DNA from: Adiantum capillus-veneris | Taxonomy: Eukaryota; Streptophyta; Polypodiopsida; Polypodiales; Pteridaceae | Direction: 5' to 3' | DNA: 64,000 nt | Assembly: GCA_014529385.2 (NCBI GenBank) | Contig: CM043967.1 | Coordinates: 11,670,001 to 11,734,000 of the forward strand | Shown here: positions 10,210-22,926 of the stretch, in pieces | How the letters are laid out: the number at the start of each line of letters is the position of its first letter | Numbering within the stretch: position 1 is the stretch's first letter | Program-made: the position numbers and the translations under genes | Notes under the pieces: generated by a model | Told to the model about the DNA's origin: nothing | The model's input: only the letters and a program-made list of their open reading frames with translations | The model's database searches: none

Positions 10210-12223
10210 TGTCGTGCTGTGACACGTACATAGTGGGAACGCATGCTACAAGATTTATCTTGTAACTTTTTAGATACATAGTTATATTTTCTATAATGTA
10301 CATATACATATTTAAGTATAATAATATGCTTTCTATCTCATCCTATTATTTATCTCAGGGGTAACCTATTCTTACTTTACCATCAGAAAATACTATGGAA
10401 AAAGCGTCAATAGCTCCGTCTCTTTAACTTGGGACAAAAAAAGCATTGATTCTTTATTTCTACTATCTCGTTATCATCTCACACCTTAGCTAGATCCTAT
10501 ATCTAGGGTAAACTCCAATATATATATATTCTATGTATTTTTCTTATTTTTCTTATATTTCTTTTTAAATAGAAACTAGGGGAGAATCAAATCCTAGTGG
10601 GACACTAGGTGGCATGATTTCAAAGATACACTTATTTTAATGCATTATTGCAAGCATGATTACAAAGCTTTGTCAAGGAGCAATGTCATGCTTTCATATG
10701 GTATTAGGTGTCCTTTGGAATCAAATGAAAGTCTAAGCTAAGGGGACCACAGGAAGACTTTTGCTGCCAGAAATGGACCCTATTTTGATGATTTTTTAAC
10801 ACAAGGTTCCAATCCGAATTGTAAAACGATTTTGCAATGAAAATCGTAGCTAATGAGCTGAATTTTCTGCCCATATTTTTACTTTTTTATTTGGAGCCAC
10901 GGTTGAGGAGATATGATCAAAATATTGGACCCCAGTCTGCCCACATCCTGCAGGGACAGCTCATTTCCAACTTTTCCAGTTTCTGTTTACACTGGCTCTT
11001 CTCTTCTTGTGTAAACCCTTGTGGGTTCCCTTCACCTATAAAAGGGGACCTCTTCTTCCTTGAAAAAAACTCAAGCATTCAAGCCATTGATGAGAGGAAT
11101 TCATGAGGGAGGGAGTAGTAATGCCAAATTGTACTTAGTCATTAACATAAGCCTAAGCCTACACTTTCTCCTAAAAGAAGACTAGTCATTCTTGCAACAA
11201 GCTAACCTTGGAAGATCAACTCTAATCAAAGAAGGTCTTGCACTTGGTGTATCAATCAAAGTGGAATTATCCACTCTTCTTCTCTCTCCCCATCAATAAT
11301 GGTGTCGAAGGGTTTGTCAAGTAAGATGTGTTCTACATTGATGTTTTCTTGATTTCTTGTTGTTTTTTTTCCGTCTCTAATCCAACATATATATATATAT
11401 ATAATCTCATCTCCTTAACCAAACCTATCTCTTTCAATCTTAGTAATTCATCCTCTCTACAAATTTTAGGTTCTCCTTGCTACATGTACATCTCTCCCCG
11501 CAGTATCCTTATTGCCTACGGGCAAGAATAGGGCTTGGAAGAGAAACTCTCTTCTCTTTCCTTCTCTTCTCTCATATCTACATTTTACACATACTAGAGT
11601 TATCATAGATGAATAATCCACATCATGATAATTTCTATCGCTTTCACTCTGTACGATCTATTATAATTAACGTATGGATTAGCCGTAAAATACACTTTCA
11701 ACAACGTATAGTGTTTCTCTTTGGCCTAGAAAGGCTCAATGAAATACCTCTATCACCGGATCCCATCATACTATCTCTCATAGACTATAACTTTTCTTTT
11801 GACGTAAGCGTAGTTATCTTGCTATGAACCAAGAGGATTTGTTTACACAATTAATCCCAATCACTAGACAAAATATATATATTATGGTAAGCACAAAACT
11901 ACAATTCCAAAGAACAATTCGTAGCCTATTTGGTCAGCCAAGATTGAATGCCATTAACTCATCTATTAACCCTTTCATATTACCCATGATACGATATGAC
12001 CATAGCCTTGATGTTTTCATCTTTGTGTTGTTTTAACATTCTCTTTTGTGTGTGTGAGTGCAAGAGAGAAAGAGTGGGGCTTCTTTCATTGCACTTCTTT
12101 CCAAACCCTAGTCTTCATGGCATCTATGGTTTAACTCCTTCATATAGTTTTTTGGAGTTCTCTCACAAACTCTCACAGCCATAAGCCCGGTGCTTTCCTG
12201 GCAAGACCGCAAATTTCTCGACA
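10210..12223 (+). repeat. 5' LTR of retroelement 1
   Basis: Starts TGTCG and ends CGACA. It is collinear with the 3' LTR, with scattered substitutions and small indels. The internal region after it starts TATTTTTGGTGAACCTG. A TGG-initial primer site is probable there, but I could not match it to a specific tRNA. Confidence 0.93.
11037..11044 (+). promoter_or_regulatory. TATA box in the 5' LTR of retroelement 1
   Basis: TATAAAAG in the context TTCACCTATAAAAGGGGACC. The same sequence is conserved at 15533-15540 in the 3' LTR. Confidence 0.65.
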
Positions 12224-12272
12224 TATTTTTGGTGAACCTGACGCGAACAATCCGGGGTGAGAGTACGTAAAG

Positions 12273-14516
12273 ATGGCTAGCAAAGTGGAGCAGCTATATG
12301 CTGAAATGAAAGAGCTTGCAGACAGTTGCAAATGGCTTGAAGAAGAAGACCGGATTCAAAAATCGATTGAAAGCGCTAGGCAATCCGTATATAATGAACT
12401 TAATATATTCGAAGGCTATGATCCAGAAGGATATCTTGAGTGCTATGTGACAGAGATGAGGATTCAAGCAATTCCAGAAGCTCGGATGATTGTAACATTT
12501 GTTGAACTTGTGAGTGATGATTTCAAGCACCAAGTTCAAGACTATGCAAGTGTATATGCAAGCAACTGGGGTGAGTTTTCTAGAGCTATAACACAGGTAT
12601 GCTTGGAACATCAAGACCAAGAGATGGAGCAGAGTGGAAGTGGATGTGACCAGCTAGAGTTGGTGTCTCCTGTAAGCCATGCAAGTGTCAACACATCCAT
12701 ACAGGCTACTTTAGAAGCAGTAATAGGTGCATATCTTTTGCAAGATGCAAATTTATTGTATGCAGATGAAGCAGACATAGTGGAAGCTATTTATGCACAT
12801 TTGGGTCTTGTAACCGTCGTATCTCAAGATAATGACTCTCATGATGCTATCCAAGTGCCTGAAACGGCTCAAAGCGACTTAGAGGATGATGCAAACTCGT
12901 CGGTTATGATAGATGATTTGGACGCTCCTTTTGATTCGTTTGAAGATGCACATGAGTGTATATACAAGGATGAGGATGCTATGGTTTTGACAGAGGATGT
13001 GAAGGGAAAATAGGTGGAAGACGGCTATATTAGTGATGTGCTACAATCTACTTTTGAGCAGATCCAAGAACTTTTACCAAGTTTAGAAGAGCCGGATGCC
13101 TATGCTGAAGACATATACCAGGATGAAGAAGTCATTATCAATGCTTTCCTATGCGAGTTTGATGCATGTGGTACTACCCAAATGGATATGCCTAGCTGCG
13201 AAAGTGCTAATTTAGAGGGAGTGACTTAAAATCTCTTCCTTTGTGAGTATAGCTCTGCTAGTAGCATTGCGGATTGTGAAGTACCTCAGCTAGACGAGGT
13301 GGAAGAAGAGGAGTGCATTGATAGAGTAATATGTATGTCTTGTATATATGGGGTAACACATGTGATGCAGATGACTCATGAAATTGTGCCTTATTTAGAG
13401 CTAGATGCAGCAAGCTTTCACAATTCCATGGTAGAGGAAGGTGTTATGCAAAGTTTGGAGTCTTCAGAAGCAGCAACTGATTTTGGATTGCCTATTCGTG
13501 ATGATGACGTTTTTGAAGTCGTGTTTGCAGGAATGACATATGCAGATTCTCTGCATGAGGATTGGGGTTCTGCGGATGAATCTATGAATCTTCAAGATTC
13601 ACAAATCAAAGATAGAGAAATGTTTGGGAATGCTATACAGGTTGAAGTGACATCAGAGGATAGAGTAGAAGAGCAAGAAACCTCTTCGGATATGGTCTGT
13701 GATTGGGGTGATATTTCTGATCTGTGTGAAGATGCAAATAAAGATGCTTGCCATAAAGTGCCTACTATACAGGGTTTTAAGAATTTCGGTTGCCTGCAGG
13801 TATGCAAACAATATCTGAGGCATAAAAGGGATTTAGGTCTTGTGTCACAGGGTATAAATTGCAAGCAGGTTTGTGAGCATCTATTTGCTATGGATATGAA
13901 GGGTATACGTGGTGATGCCTTGAAGCAAGAAGAGGATGATGGCTCTATGCTGACACCAGATCCATGTAATGAAGAAGGGTTCTCCCTAGATGAGTGGAGA
14001 CATGATTTAGTTGAAGATAATTTAGGGATGGGTCAAAAAGCAAGAAGGGGTGAAGATATTGTGTTAGAGACTAACTCCAAGGAGGTTTTTGAGCAGTCGG
14101 TTACAAGTGACCGGGAGCATACCTACCAGGATGATTTGGAAAGGGAAGTAGACACCATATTTCAGAGGTATGCAAAGTTTTATGATGTAAAGCTAGAGAG
14201 GTATTTGGTAAAAGGTGAGAGAATTGATGAGAGGTTTACCATGCATATTTCTGAGGTTTCTCTCGATGTTGAGAAAGGCTATCTAGAGGATATTTTTGAG
14301 AATGAAGATGCAGATTCAGACTTCTATGCGAAAGAGGTACATATGGATTTACAGGTTGGTGAGAAGGTTGAAGTGCAATTTCAAAAATCTTTCGAGTATA
14401 TTACAGGAAGCCTGGAAGTGTTTTTTGAAGAGGAGGATGAGGAACTTATGTCTCTTCGTCATGAAGATTTTGCGCATAATGGAGATTTGTTACAGACGTT
14501 TTGGAGACAAATGTAA
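12273..14516 (+). pseudogene. gag-like ORF of retroelement 1, interrupted by two stops
   Basis: One frame runs 748 codons from ATG 12273 to TAA 14516, broken by a TAG at 13011-13013 and a TAA at 13227-13229. The first 150 residues have a gag-capsid-like pattern: helical N-terminus, FEGYDPEGYLECYVTEM, then VELVSDDFKHQV and WGEFSRAI. The remaining two thirds is very acidic, with repeated Glu/Asp blocks and no zinc knuckle. The role would be capsid formation, with enzymes supplied by another element. The gag call is by pattern, not by search. The two stops may be decay or, less likely, readthrough sites. Confidence 0.6.
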
Positions 14517-14693
14517 ATAACAATTCCTTCTTATCCGAGAGGAATTAAAAGATGCGGAGAATCTCAATACTTAGTACAATACAAGTTTTTGAGGTACCCA
14601 TATGATCCTGGAGGAGGTCATGGGATGACAAGGGATACAATTGCTTTCACAAGTTACCATGAGGCTGGCACATGCCGGAGGATGTGCAGGTTT

Positions 14694-14705
14694 AGAGGGG
14701 GTGGA
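14694..14705 (+). other. polypurine tract of retroelement 1
   Basis: AGAGGGGGTGGA immediately precedes the TGTCG start of the 3' LTR. This is the expected site and composition for plus-strand priming. Confidence 0.7.
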
Positions 14706-16721
14706 TGTCGTGCTGTGACAAGTACATAGTGGGAACGCATGCTACAAGATTTATCTTGTAACTTTTTAGATACATAGTTATATTTCTGATAATGTACATA
14801 TACATATTTAAGTATAATAATATTCTTTCTATCTCATCCTATTATTTATCTCAGGGGTAACCTATTCTTACTTTACCATCAGAAAATACTATGGAAAAAG
14901 CGTCAATAGCTCCGCCTCTTTAACTTGGGGCAAAAAAAGCATTGATTCTTTATTTCTACTATCTCATTATCATCTCACACCTTAGCTAGATCCTATATCT
15001 AGCGTAAACTCCAATATATATATATTCTATGTATTTTTCATATTTTCCTTATATTTCTTTTTAAATAGCAACTAGGGGAGAATTAAATCCTAGTGGGACA
15101 CTAGGTGGCATGATTTCAAAGATACACTTATTTTAATGCATTATTGAAGGCATGATTACAAATCTTTGTCAAGGAGCAATGTCATGCTTTCATATGGTAT
15201 GAGGTGTCCTTTGGAATCAAATGAAAGTCTAAGCTAAGGGGACCACAGGAAGACTTTTGCTACCAGAAATGGACCCTATTTTGATATTTTTTTTACACAA
15301 GATTCCAGTCCGAATTGGAAAACAATTTTAGAATGAAAATAGTAGCTAATGATCTGAATTTTTTGCCCATATTTTTACTTTTTTATTTGGAGCCACAGTT
15401 GAGGAGATATGATCAAAATACTGGACCCCAATCTGCCCACATCATGCAGGGACAGCTCATTTCCAACTTTTCCAGTTTCTGTTTACACTGGCTCTTCTCT
15501 TCTTGTGTAAACCCTTGTGGGTTCCCTTCACCTATAAAAGGGGACCTCTTCTTCCTTGAAAAAAACTCAAGCATTCAAGCCATTGATGAGAGAAATTTAT
15601 GAGGGAGGGAGTAGTAATGCCAAATTGTACTTAGTCATTAACATAAGCCTAAGCCTACACTTTCTCCTAGAAGAAGACTAGTCATTCTTGCAACAAGCTA
15701 ACCTTGGAAGATCAACTCTAATCAAAGAAGGTCTTGCACTTGGTGTATCAATCAAAGTGGAATTATCCACTCTTCTTCTCTCTCCATCAATAATGGTGTC
15801 AAAGGGTTTGTCAAGTAAGATGTGTTCTACATTGATGTTTTCTTGATTTCTTGTTGTTTTTTTTTCATCTCTAATCCAATATATATATATATATATATCT
15901 AATCTCATCTCCTTAACCAAACCTATCTCTCTTACTCTTAGTAATTCATCCTCTCTACAAATTTTAGGTTCTCCTTGCTACATGTACATCTCTCCCCGCA
16001 ATATCCTTATTGCCTATGGGCAAGAATAGGGCTTGGAAGGGAAACTCTCTTCTCTTCCCTTCTCTTCTTTCATATCTACATTTTACACATACTAGAGTTA
16101 TCCTAAATGAATAATCCACATGATGATAATTTCTATCGTTTTCACTCTGTACGATCTATTAGAATTAACGTATGGATTAGCCGTAAAATACACTTTCAAC
16201 AACGTACAGTGTTTCTCTTTGGCCCAGAAAGGCTCAATGAAATACTTCTATCACTGGATCCCATCATACTACCTCTCATACACTATAACTTTTCTTTTGA
16301 CGTAAGCGTAGTTATCTTGCTATGAACCAAGAGGATTTGTATACACGATTAATCCCAATCACTAGACAAAATATATATATTATGGTAAGCACAAAACTAC
16401 AATTCCAAAGAACAATTCGTAGCCTATTTGGTCAGCCAAGATTGAATGCCATTAACTCATCTATTAACCCTTTCATATTACCCATGATACGATATGACCA
16501 TAGCCTTGATGTTTTCATCTTTGTGTTGTTTTGACATTCTCTTTTGTGTGTGTGAGTGCAAGAGAGAAAGAGTGGGACTTCTTTGATTGCACTTCTTTCC
16601 AAACCCTAGTCTTCATGGCATCTATGGTTTAACTCCTTCATATAGTTTTTTGGAGTTCTCTCACAAACTCTCACAGCCATAAACCCGGTGCTTTCCTGGC
16701 AAGACCGCAAATTTCTCGACA
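14706..16721 (+). repeat. 3' LTR of retroelement 1
   Basis: Collinear with 10210-12223, with the same TGTCG/CGACA ends and the TATA box at 15533-15540. By eye the two LTRs differ by a low percentage, so insertion was not very recent. Confidence 0.93.
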
Positions 16722-18348
16722 ACGTCCTGTCATAAACCAAAGAAGGTTGAGAAAAAAAACAATGAAGGAAAAAATAGTAACATGAAAATTAGGGTAGAGT
16801 TTACCTCTTGCTCCTTGTCGTCCTCCTCCCTATTGCCCTTTGCATCCAAGTCAATGCTCCCATGCACCGCAACTACGAGCTTTGGATCATCAGATGGGAG
16901 GTTGCATAAAGGCATAGGCATCCTAGCGGCCTCAACCTTGGCTTGTGTGGCTTGGAATTCTTCCTCAACCACGTGCAGCTGCTCTGCTGCCAAGACATCC
17001 CCACATACAACTGTAATAGTGTCAGCAATAGAGTCTCCAAGTGGCAAGAGCTTGCTTTCTAGGACATCTGGCGTATTGTCTAAGGGACATTTGGTGCTGT
17101 TGCATATCATGCTCAAGCATTTATCCATGCACAAGCCAAATGCTTTCTCCAAATCATGCATAAACACATACTACTCCCCATCCACTACCATTGAGGAGAA
17201 GCGGCTGATTTCTACCTCTGGGATAGCCACATCAGTCAATGGTAGTGGCACTAGAGTGTCACTAGGGCCAACCACAACGACTGATTTCTCAACCACTTCC
17301 TCGAGCCCCCTGGGATACTCGAGCCGAACTGTCTTTCCTTCTGCTGCAAGGTTCAAGGGGATGACCTCCTGCTCCTTGGTGTCCTTGATAAAGGACCCAA
17401 CCTGAAGGTGTGGTAAGCGGAGCTCCTCCAAATCAAGTTCCTCTCTCACTAAGAAGATGAATGTTGCTAGCCGAGAAAGGTACTCCACCCCCAACTTGCG
17501 CTTCTTGAGCACTGACACCCTAGGGCTTGCTCGTCCAAGAAATGGTCTACGTTGGTGGTAATTTCTTGGAATCATCGCAACCGCTTGAAGAATGGGCGAT
17601 CACCTTTGTGTATGTAGCACAAAAGATCGCAAGGCACCCAGATCCTTGCATGTGGGGAGATAGATATGGAATATTTTATGATGTGCTCCTCTATGAACGC
17701 AAAAATCTTGGCAAATGCATCCATGTGAAGGGCAATTGTGGCGTCAAGGTCAGGGAGACGAGTAAAAAAGGTGTGGAGATCCAACTTCCCTTTGTATTTG
17801 GTGTCCTCGAGGAAGACGATGAAGCATGACAAAGGGGTGGATGTGGGTGCAGTTGTAGAGGCTATGGAAGCGTCCATGTCTAGCCTGAGGTGTAGATAGA
17901 GAGTGGAGGAGCTCAAGAGTTGCAAAAGTGAAAATAGTGAATGAGTTATGCAGCCCCCCTTTTATAATGGTCCCTTTTTTAAAGACATTAAAAAAAAAGA
18001 GGCACTTTCATAAAAAAATAATCTCTCATCTCAATGCAAAAAATTATATTCAAAGACACGATTTGCCAAAGCAAATCATGTTGATTACATCGGGGATCAT
18101 TTTCAAAATTGCAAGAGTTACAAAGTTATAAGAGTGACAACATAGTTCCATCCATCCCTCAATCCTCCTTGACCTTCTATTTGTCTTCCATTCTCTTCCC
18201 AGAGTCTGTGGATATTCATTACAATAATCATCCAATGATCGACAAACTATGATGTATTGAAAATGTGGTGGAAGGATTCTCACCTTGTGACCTTGTAAAC
18301 AAAATGTGCTTGTTGAAGGGCCTCAAAACCCATAATAACCAAATGTTC

Positions 18349-19467
18349 TCACACATTATTGAGAGTCCAATGCTTGTTCACTTGAACTGCCTCCAAAGCA
18401 TCTTTGAGCATCTTCACTGGAATGTCAAAGCTTGCAATAGCACCGTCTACACTCTGTAAGGGAGTCCACACTCCAAGCTTGCATATCCAACGATCATAGT
18501 GAAATCGTATATACAAGGAGGTCCGGGATTTCAAATAGTGCATTCCAATACCTAAAGCGCCAACCTTACAACGGTACCGGTCCCCATTGTGCATGCCCTC
18601 CACAAAACCCCAATCCTCTTCTAAAAGCCTTCCTAATTCCTCATAATGCATATCTTTACATACAAGCATTGTGGTAGTCTCCACAAATCCAAACACTTTA
18701 AAAATGTGCACAAAACAGTGAATAGGCAAACACCAACTCAAGTCCACAGACCTAGAAGCTTTAAGAGTTTTCAAAGAGTTTTGGACATCTATTATCATCT
18801 TTTGCTTGAAAGATGCTACCAACCACAAATCTGACACCGGCCACTCCATACTTAAGAAGGAAGTTACTCTGATGGGTTCAAGCATTCCAAACTCTTGTGT
18901 AGAAGTAGGCACAATATAGGAGTGAGAATAGAAGAAAATCCTTCTCTCAACCAATTTGTTTGGGTAAAGATGTGCCAACATTGTTGCTCCAATATCCACA
19001 TGTATAGCATTGAATGTGCCGGAGAGACTATGTAGTGGCTGCTCCTCCACCAACGTGGATGGAAATATGACAATAAATGCATGGCAAATCTTAAGTATGA
19101 ATCCATAATAACATTACATTGTGATTTCACACCTAGATTTGTATTCTAAAAACATGTATTTACAATGTGTTGGAAATCGACGTGGTTGTTGCAATTGCAT
19201 GCTTGACATTGAGAAAACATGTTGCACAATGGCTACGGTCCCCTTGTCTTTGCGGTTCTTGAAGCCAAGCAGATTTCCTTTCCAATGATGATCCAAGTTT
19301 GCATGATTCTGCACACAATGAGGGCCAATAGCAGATGGTTGCATGTATATCCAAGCACCTTTGGTGAACTCTTGTGGCACCCACTCATCATCGATACCTC
19401 TAGTGTTGTGGCATGCAAGTGCTGTGACCTCATCCTTTGGCCGCCTTTGCGAAGTAGAGTTGGCCAT
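18349..19467 (-). pseudogene. ORF4 of element A: BAH-like protein, splice site lost
   Basis: On the minus strand, exon 1 starts MANSTSQRRPKDE and continues to KGAWIYMQPSAIGPH and KGTVAIVQHVF, ending near 19165 at a T|GTAAAT donor. Exon 2 starts about 19071 (PSTLVEEQPLHSLSGTFNAI) and runs to KHWTLNNV. Its acceptor reads TTATTGTC, where element B has TATGTAG, so the AG is lost. The Gly-x-Trp-[IV]-Tyr start, the strand-rich G(T)VAIVQHVF segment and the 'LVEEQPL..LSGTF' segment together resemble the BAH fold. The second half has an unfamiliar conserved region (RWICKLGVWTPLQSVDGA). BAH proteins read nucleosomes; that role is only suggested here. Confidence 0.6.
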
Positions 19468-19536
19468 GGTTGAGCAAAGAAAATTAGGAGGAGGAGCAGG
19501 ACCTTGCTTGTTGCTACAATGTAGGTGGGATAAAGT

Positions 19537-19620
19537 GATAGGAGAAGGTGGTTAACCCTTGCTTGGTGTGGCAATTGGAGGAGAAGGTGGATAACCCTTG
19601 CTTGGTGTGGCAATGGAAGG
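19537..19620. repeat. short tandem repeat upstream of ORF4, element A
   Basis: A unit of roughly 40 bp (GGAGAAGGTGG(T/A)TAACCCTTG, then CTTGGTGTGGCAAT) is present twice, just 5' of the ORF4 start on the minus strand. Element B has a different tandem repeat at the same place. Confidence 0.6.
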
Positions 19621-20094
19621 TGGTAGGGGAGAAGAGAGGAGCTTCCTTGCTACAGCAATGGAGATGGTGTAGAGAGAGAGTGCTGGAGTAGAGGATGAGT
19701 GTGATGGTTGGAAAAGGGGTTCTAGAGAGAGAAAATCACTTTTTACCTAAAGATTGCTTTTGCGGGGTTCTGGATAGTAAAAAAAAGATTTTTCAAAAGT
19801 TTTTTAAAAATTTTGAATTTTAGAGTTTTGTGTGCACATTTTGACTTTTTGAGATCAAAAAATGTTTTTTTGACCATAAAATAGATTTAGGGGGGTTTTA
19901 AGATTTGAGTTTTGAAAATTTTCAAAATTTTGAGATTTTTTCAAAACCGGATAAAAAAAGAGGGAAGTTGGAGGCTCCATATGGGCCACTCCCCCCCCCC
20001 CCTTCTCACTAGGTAAGAGCCCATTAAGAAGTGTAAGACTACTTTGTCCCCCTACATTTCTGAGGGCATAGACTGTGTCCATCACCCTCTTCTC

Positions 20095-20159
20095 ATTGGA
20101 TGGCCTCTAATTAACCTTAATCCCAAAGGGCCCCTAGAGGGTTCATATTTTTCCTAATG
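20095..20159 (-). repeat. right terminal inverted repeat of element A
   Basis: The reverse complement begins CATTAGGAAAAATATGAACC and includes GGGATTAAGGTTAATTAG, matching the left end at 3108. Confidence 0.8.
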
Positions 20160-20838
20160 CTACACTCCACCTTTGTCGTGCTCCCTTGACATGGATACAC
20201 TTCCCTCTCGTGTGCCTCCACCACCAATTGCGCCATCCATTGTGATAGAGGACCCCTCTTTTTTCTATGGGCCACCATCAACCGGGTCTTTTGTCATTGT
20301 TGAAGGGATGTCAAGCAGTGAGCTACACAATTGAATTTTAGACATGATAAGGTTAATCATGGGAGACCTCAACTATCATCTCCCTTTTTAGGTGTGTTAG
20401 CCAAAATTTGTATTATGCTTGAGAGGAAAGTAGGCTTAACAAATTTACTTCTTATGGTGTAGGGTTAATGGCCATCTTGGTGAAAAACAAGGAGCAAGTG
20501 GAGACAGAAGCTGCATGGATTGAAGTGTCTAGATTTGCTTTCATACTACAACACTGACACTATTATTAGTAATCAATATATGCCAGCAGTTTTCATGGTG
20601 AGCAATGTTGAAATTGTGGCATCCATTAGACCTTTTGATTGTACTATTTAGTTAAGTTAATATCATTGGAGATGGGAACCTTGAAGCACATGCAGCTCTT
20701 ACTTAGTTTTGTTTTTTTAGGTCTTGATCAATATCATGCAATCAAATTGTGTAGGGTTGTGTTTGATCTTGTGGAAGCAAAAAGTTTAATGTGTTTAAAT
20801 GCACATGCCAATGGCTATGAAAAGTAAATATTTCTGAC

Positions 20839-20928
<90 letters not shown>

Positions 20929-21568
20929 TGCTCCCTTGTCTTCTGCCTTGATGCATGCTCCCGTCCTTGCACACTACAATGCCTTGCTTATTTCATGCTC
21001 ACATACCTTCCCACACTCCCTCTTGCAATAGCTTTTCACCTTCTTTGCCTACTCTCCTCCCATCTCTATTGTCATGGGTTTTGTGTCCACATAGCTGCAG
21101 CAAATCCATTGACAATCTACGGAAGCAACAATGTTTGCCACACAAGTCAAGCATAAACAAAAAGAGAATAACGAGGAGTACTCAAAGCATGAGTTTTTTT
21201 GTTTTTGTTTGGACTAAAAACGTGTGCTCAAAAGAAGTATTTGTACCAAGTCAGTAGGCCGATGCACACAACTGCCTGCATGTTTTTCACTTGCTCCCTT
21301 GCTCCCTTGCATATGTGCCTACTCACATTCTTCTCCTTCTACCTCATCTCAATAGCGTCATGCTACTCATGTGCCTACTAGATTGGTGGTTGCTATGTTC
21401 ATCACATTCCGCACCTTGGATGAATATGTGAATGTAAATATAGTTACTGTCATGGAGATTTAGAAATGAATTTTACTTTTTTTGGAGTGTGATATCTACC
21501 TCTCTCACTTTGACATCCACAATATCCTCCAAATTCTTCGACCTCAAGTGCGTTGATACATGGCTTAG
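20160..21568. other. unassigned stretch with a microsatellite
   Basis: No supported gene was seen on either strand. The region holds AT-rich DNA, a (GA)n tract at 20843-20924 and short open frames with no recognisable content. Confidence 0.6.
20843..20924. repeat. (GA)n microsatellite
   Basis: An uninterrupted GA run of about 80 bp. Confidence 0.98.
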
Positions 21569-21610
21569 CATTAGGAGAACTTTGGACTCACTTTTGGGCC
21601 ATGTAAGAAG
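21569..21610 (+). repeat. orphan CATTAGG-family terminus
   Basis: CATTAGGAGAACTTTGGACT, followed by CACTTTTGGGCCATGTAAG, matches the left ends of MITE-1 (CATTAGGGAAAATTTGGACT) and element B. No matching right end was found downstream, so this is a truncated relic. Confidence 0.5.
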
Positions 21611-22008
21611 TTCCATGTCATCTTTGAAAGAGAAAATAAAAATGTTAAATAGTACATTTTAGGTGATGATTTTTTTCACCAAACAACAAAAAGCCAAAAT
21701 GACATTCATTGTTAGGTAGCCTCCGTCTTCTTTTCTTGTCCTTTGTTCTCTTGTCAGGAATCTAAATAGCTGTATGACTAATGATTTGAAACTAGAGTTC
21801 CCTCCAAAAACATAAGCTACAGGAACTCTATCAACTCTCAACATGGGACTACAGTGATTTCAAATGTGAGCTTCCAAGCCTTCGCTCCCAAAACTTGTGA
21901 TATTTCATCGGTCATAGTGTCTGTCTGTCTCTCTTTCAACTCTAGGAATGGAAACACTTCTTTTGCTGATGAAAACACCAATTTGAACTTGCCATCCTAA
22001 ACCCCTGA

Positions 22009-22280
22009 GGTGCTTGTTGTGCTTGCTGACTAAGATGCTTGAGGTGCTTGTTGTGCTTGCCGACTAGGGAGCTTGAGGTGCTTGTGGGAACACTACCCAA
22101 GCTTGAGGTGCCTTGTCATGATTCCTGACTAACGTTCTTGAGGGTAATTAAGGTGTTCCAAAAGTAAAATCCCATCCCTACAAGAGAGGGGGGGCGATCC
22201 ATAAAGCTAAGGGGATGAGAGAGAACACACACACACCCTCACCCTGACTAAGGTGCTTGAGGGTAAGGTGTTACAAAAGT
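22009..22280. repeat. degenerate CTTGAGGTGCTTG repeats
   Basis: The segment (C)TGACTAAG(A)TGCTTGAGGTGCTTGTTGTGCTTGC and shorter variants recur several times. The rest of 21611-22900 shows no supported gene. Confidence 0.5.
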
Positions 22281-22926
22281 CCAATGAGCTTCAAGCATGA
22301 GCTACAAGGCAGGGTCGACCAAAGCAAGAAGGGGGCTAGCTTGGGGGGTATACTCTCCCATACACACTCACACACACTCTAATTGTGTGAAGTGCAAGAG
22401 CTCCATCTCCTTCTCCAAGCTAGTAGAGAAGCTGAGAGCCTACACCAACACTCTTGGCTATGGAATGCAAATCCAACCAAGAGCCATGATTCAATGCTTA
22501 GGCTTGCCATCTTCATTACTATGCTATTATGTATGCTAGCAAGAAGAGTGATGATAAGTGAGGAACTACTTCTTTCTCCTATGGAATGTTTCTTCTTCCT
22601 CTTCCCTACCCTCATTCCCCGCTAGCTCTCTCCACCTCGAAGGTGTTTGAGGCCTTTGGACTGAGGCTTGGGATAGTTAATGCTTTTTGCAAAGTTTATG
22701 TTATAATCGTGATGCATGAAGTTTTCCATCTTCATTGCATCACCTAGGTCACAAGGAACACAAAGATTGTATTGTACCAAGTCTCTCTTGATGGGAGAAA
22801 CTATAATACAAATGCCTATTGGAGGGGGGACCGGCTCCACATAAATCCGGTCCTCAATTGTTGTCATGTTCTCTAAACCCTCTCTCTTGAAAAAGTATTG
22901 TTCACGCCAAGAGCAGCCTTGCTAGA

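Larger units (their letters stand above)
10210..16721 (+). mobile_element. LTR retroelement 1 (gag-only, non-autonomous), nested in element A
   Basis: Two LTRs of about 2.0 kb (10210-12223 and 14706-16721) flank 2.5 kb of internal DNA. Each begins TGTCGTGC and ends TCTCGACA. The target duplication is ACGT (10206-10209 and 16722-16725), possibly 5 bp with one change. A purine tract AGAGGGGGTGGA directly precedes the 3' LTR. The internal region has one long gag-like ORF with two stops and no protease, reverse transcriptase or integrase. It disrupts exon 3 of ORF3, so it inserted after element A was in place. Confidence 0.93.
9770..17925 (-). pseudogene. ORF3 of element A: unknown conserved protein, split by an LTR element
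   Basis: Read on the minus strand, exon 1 (about 17925-17572) contains WVPCDLLCYIHKGDRPFFKR. Exon 2 (to 16805) contains YLSRLATFIFLVREEL and HDLEKAFGLCMDKCLS, with a TAG at 17168-17170. A GT donor follows KEQE. The intron ends with ACAG at 16727. Exon 3 begins at 16726, is interrupted after about 5 bp by the LTR retroelement, and resumes at 10209-9770 (SSLVHYLGQLPPGDVAIIHN). All parts align to ORF3 of element B. No domain was recognised. The C-terminal exon has a regular helical pattern ending in a basic stretch (QDRRQKMVKKI). Confidence 0.78.
3108..20159. mobile_element. element A: large CATTAGG-family DNA transposon, decayed, with nested insertions
   Basis: The left terminus CATTAGGAGAAATATGAACC is matched by the reverse complement of the right terminus, CATTAGGAAAAATATGAACC. 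Both ends also share a GGGATTAAGG(C/T)TAAT subterminal motif about 50 bp inside. Between them lie ORF1 (transposase, +), ORF2 (histone H3-like, +), ORF3 (-) and ORF4 (BAH-like, -), in the same order as in element B. About 7.3 kb of the length is later insertion: the LTR element at 10210-16721 and the solo LTR at 8528-9310. Hairpin repeats fill the ORF2-ORF3 spacer. No convincing target-site duplication was found. Many stops and frameshifts show it is no longer functional. Confidence 0.85.
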
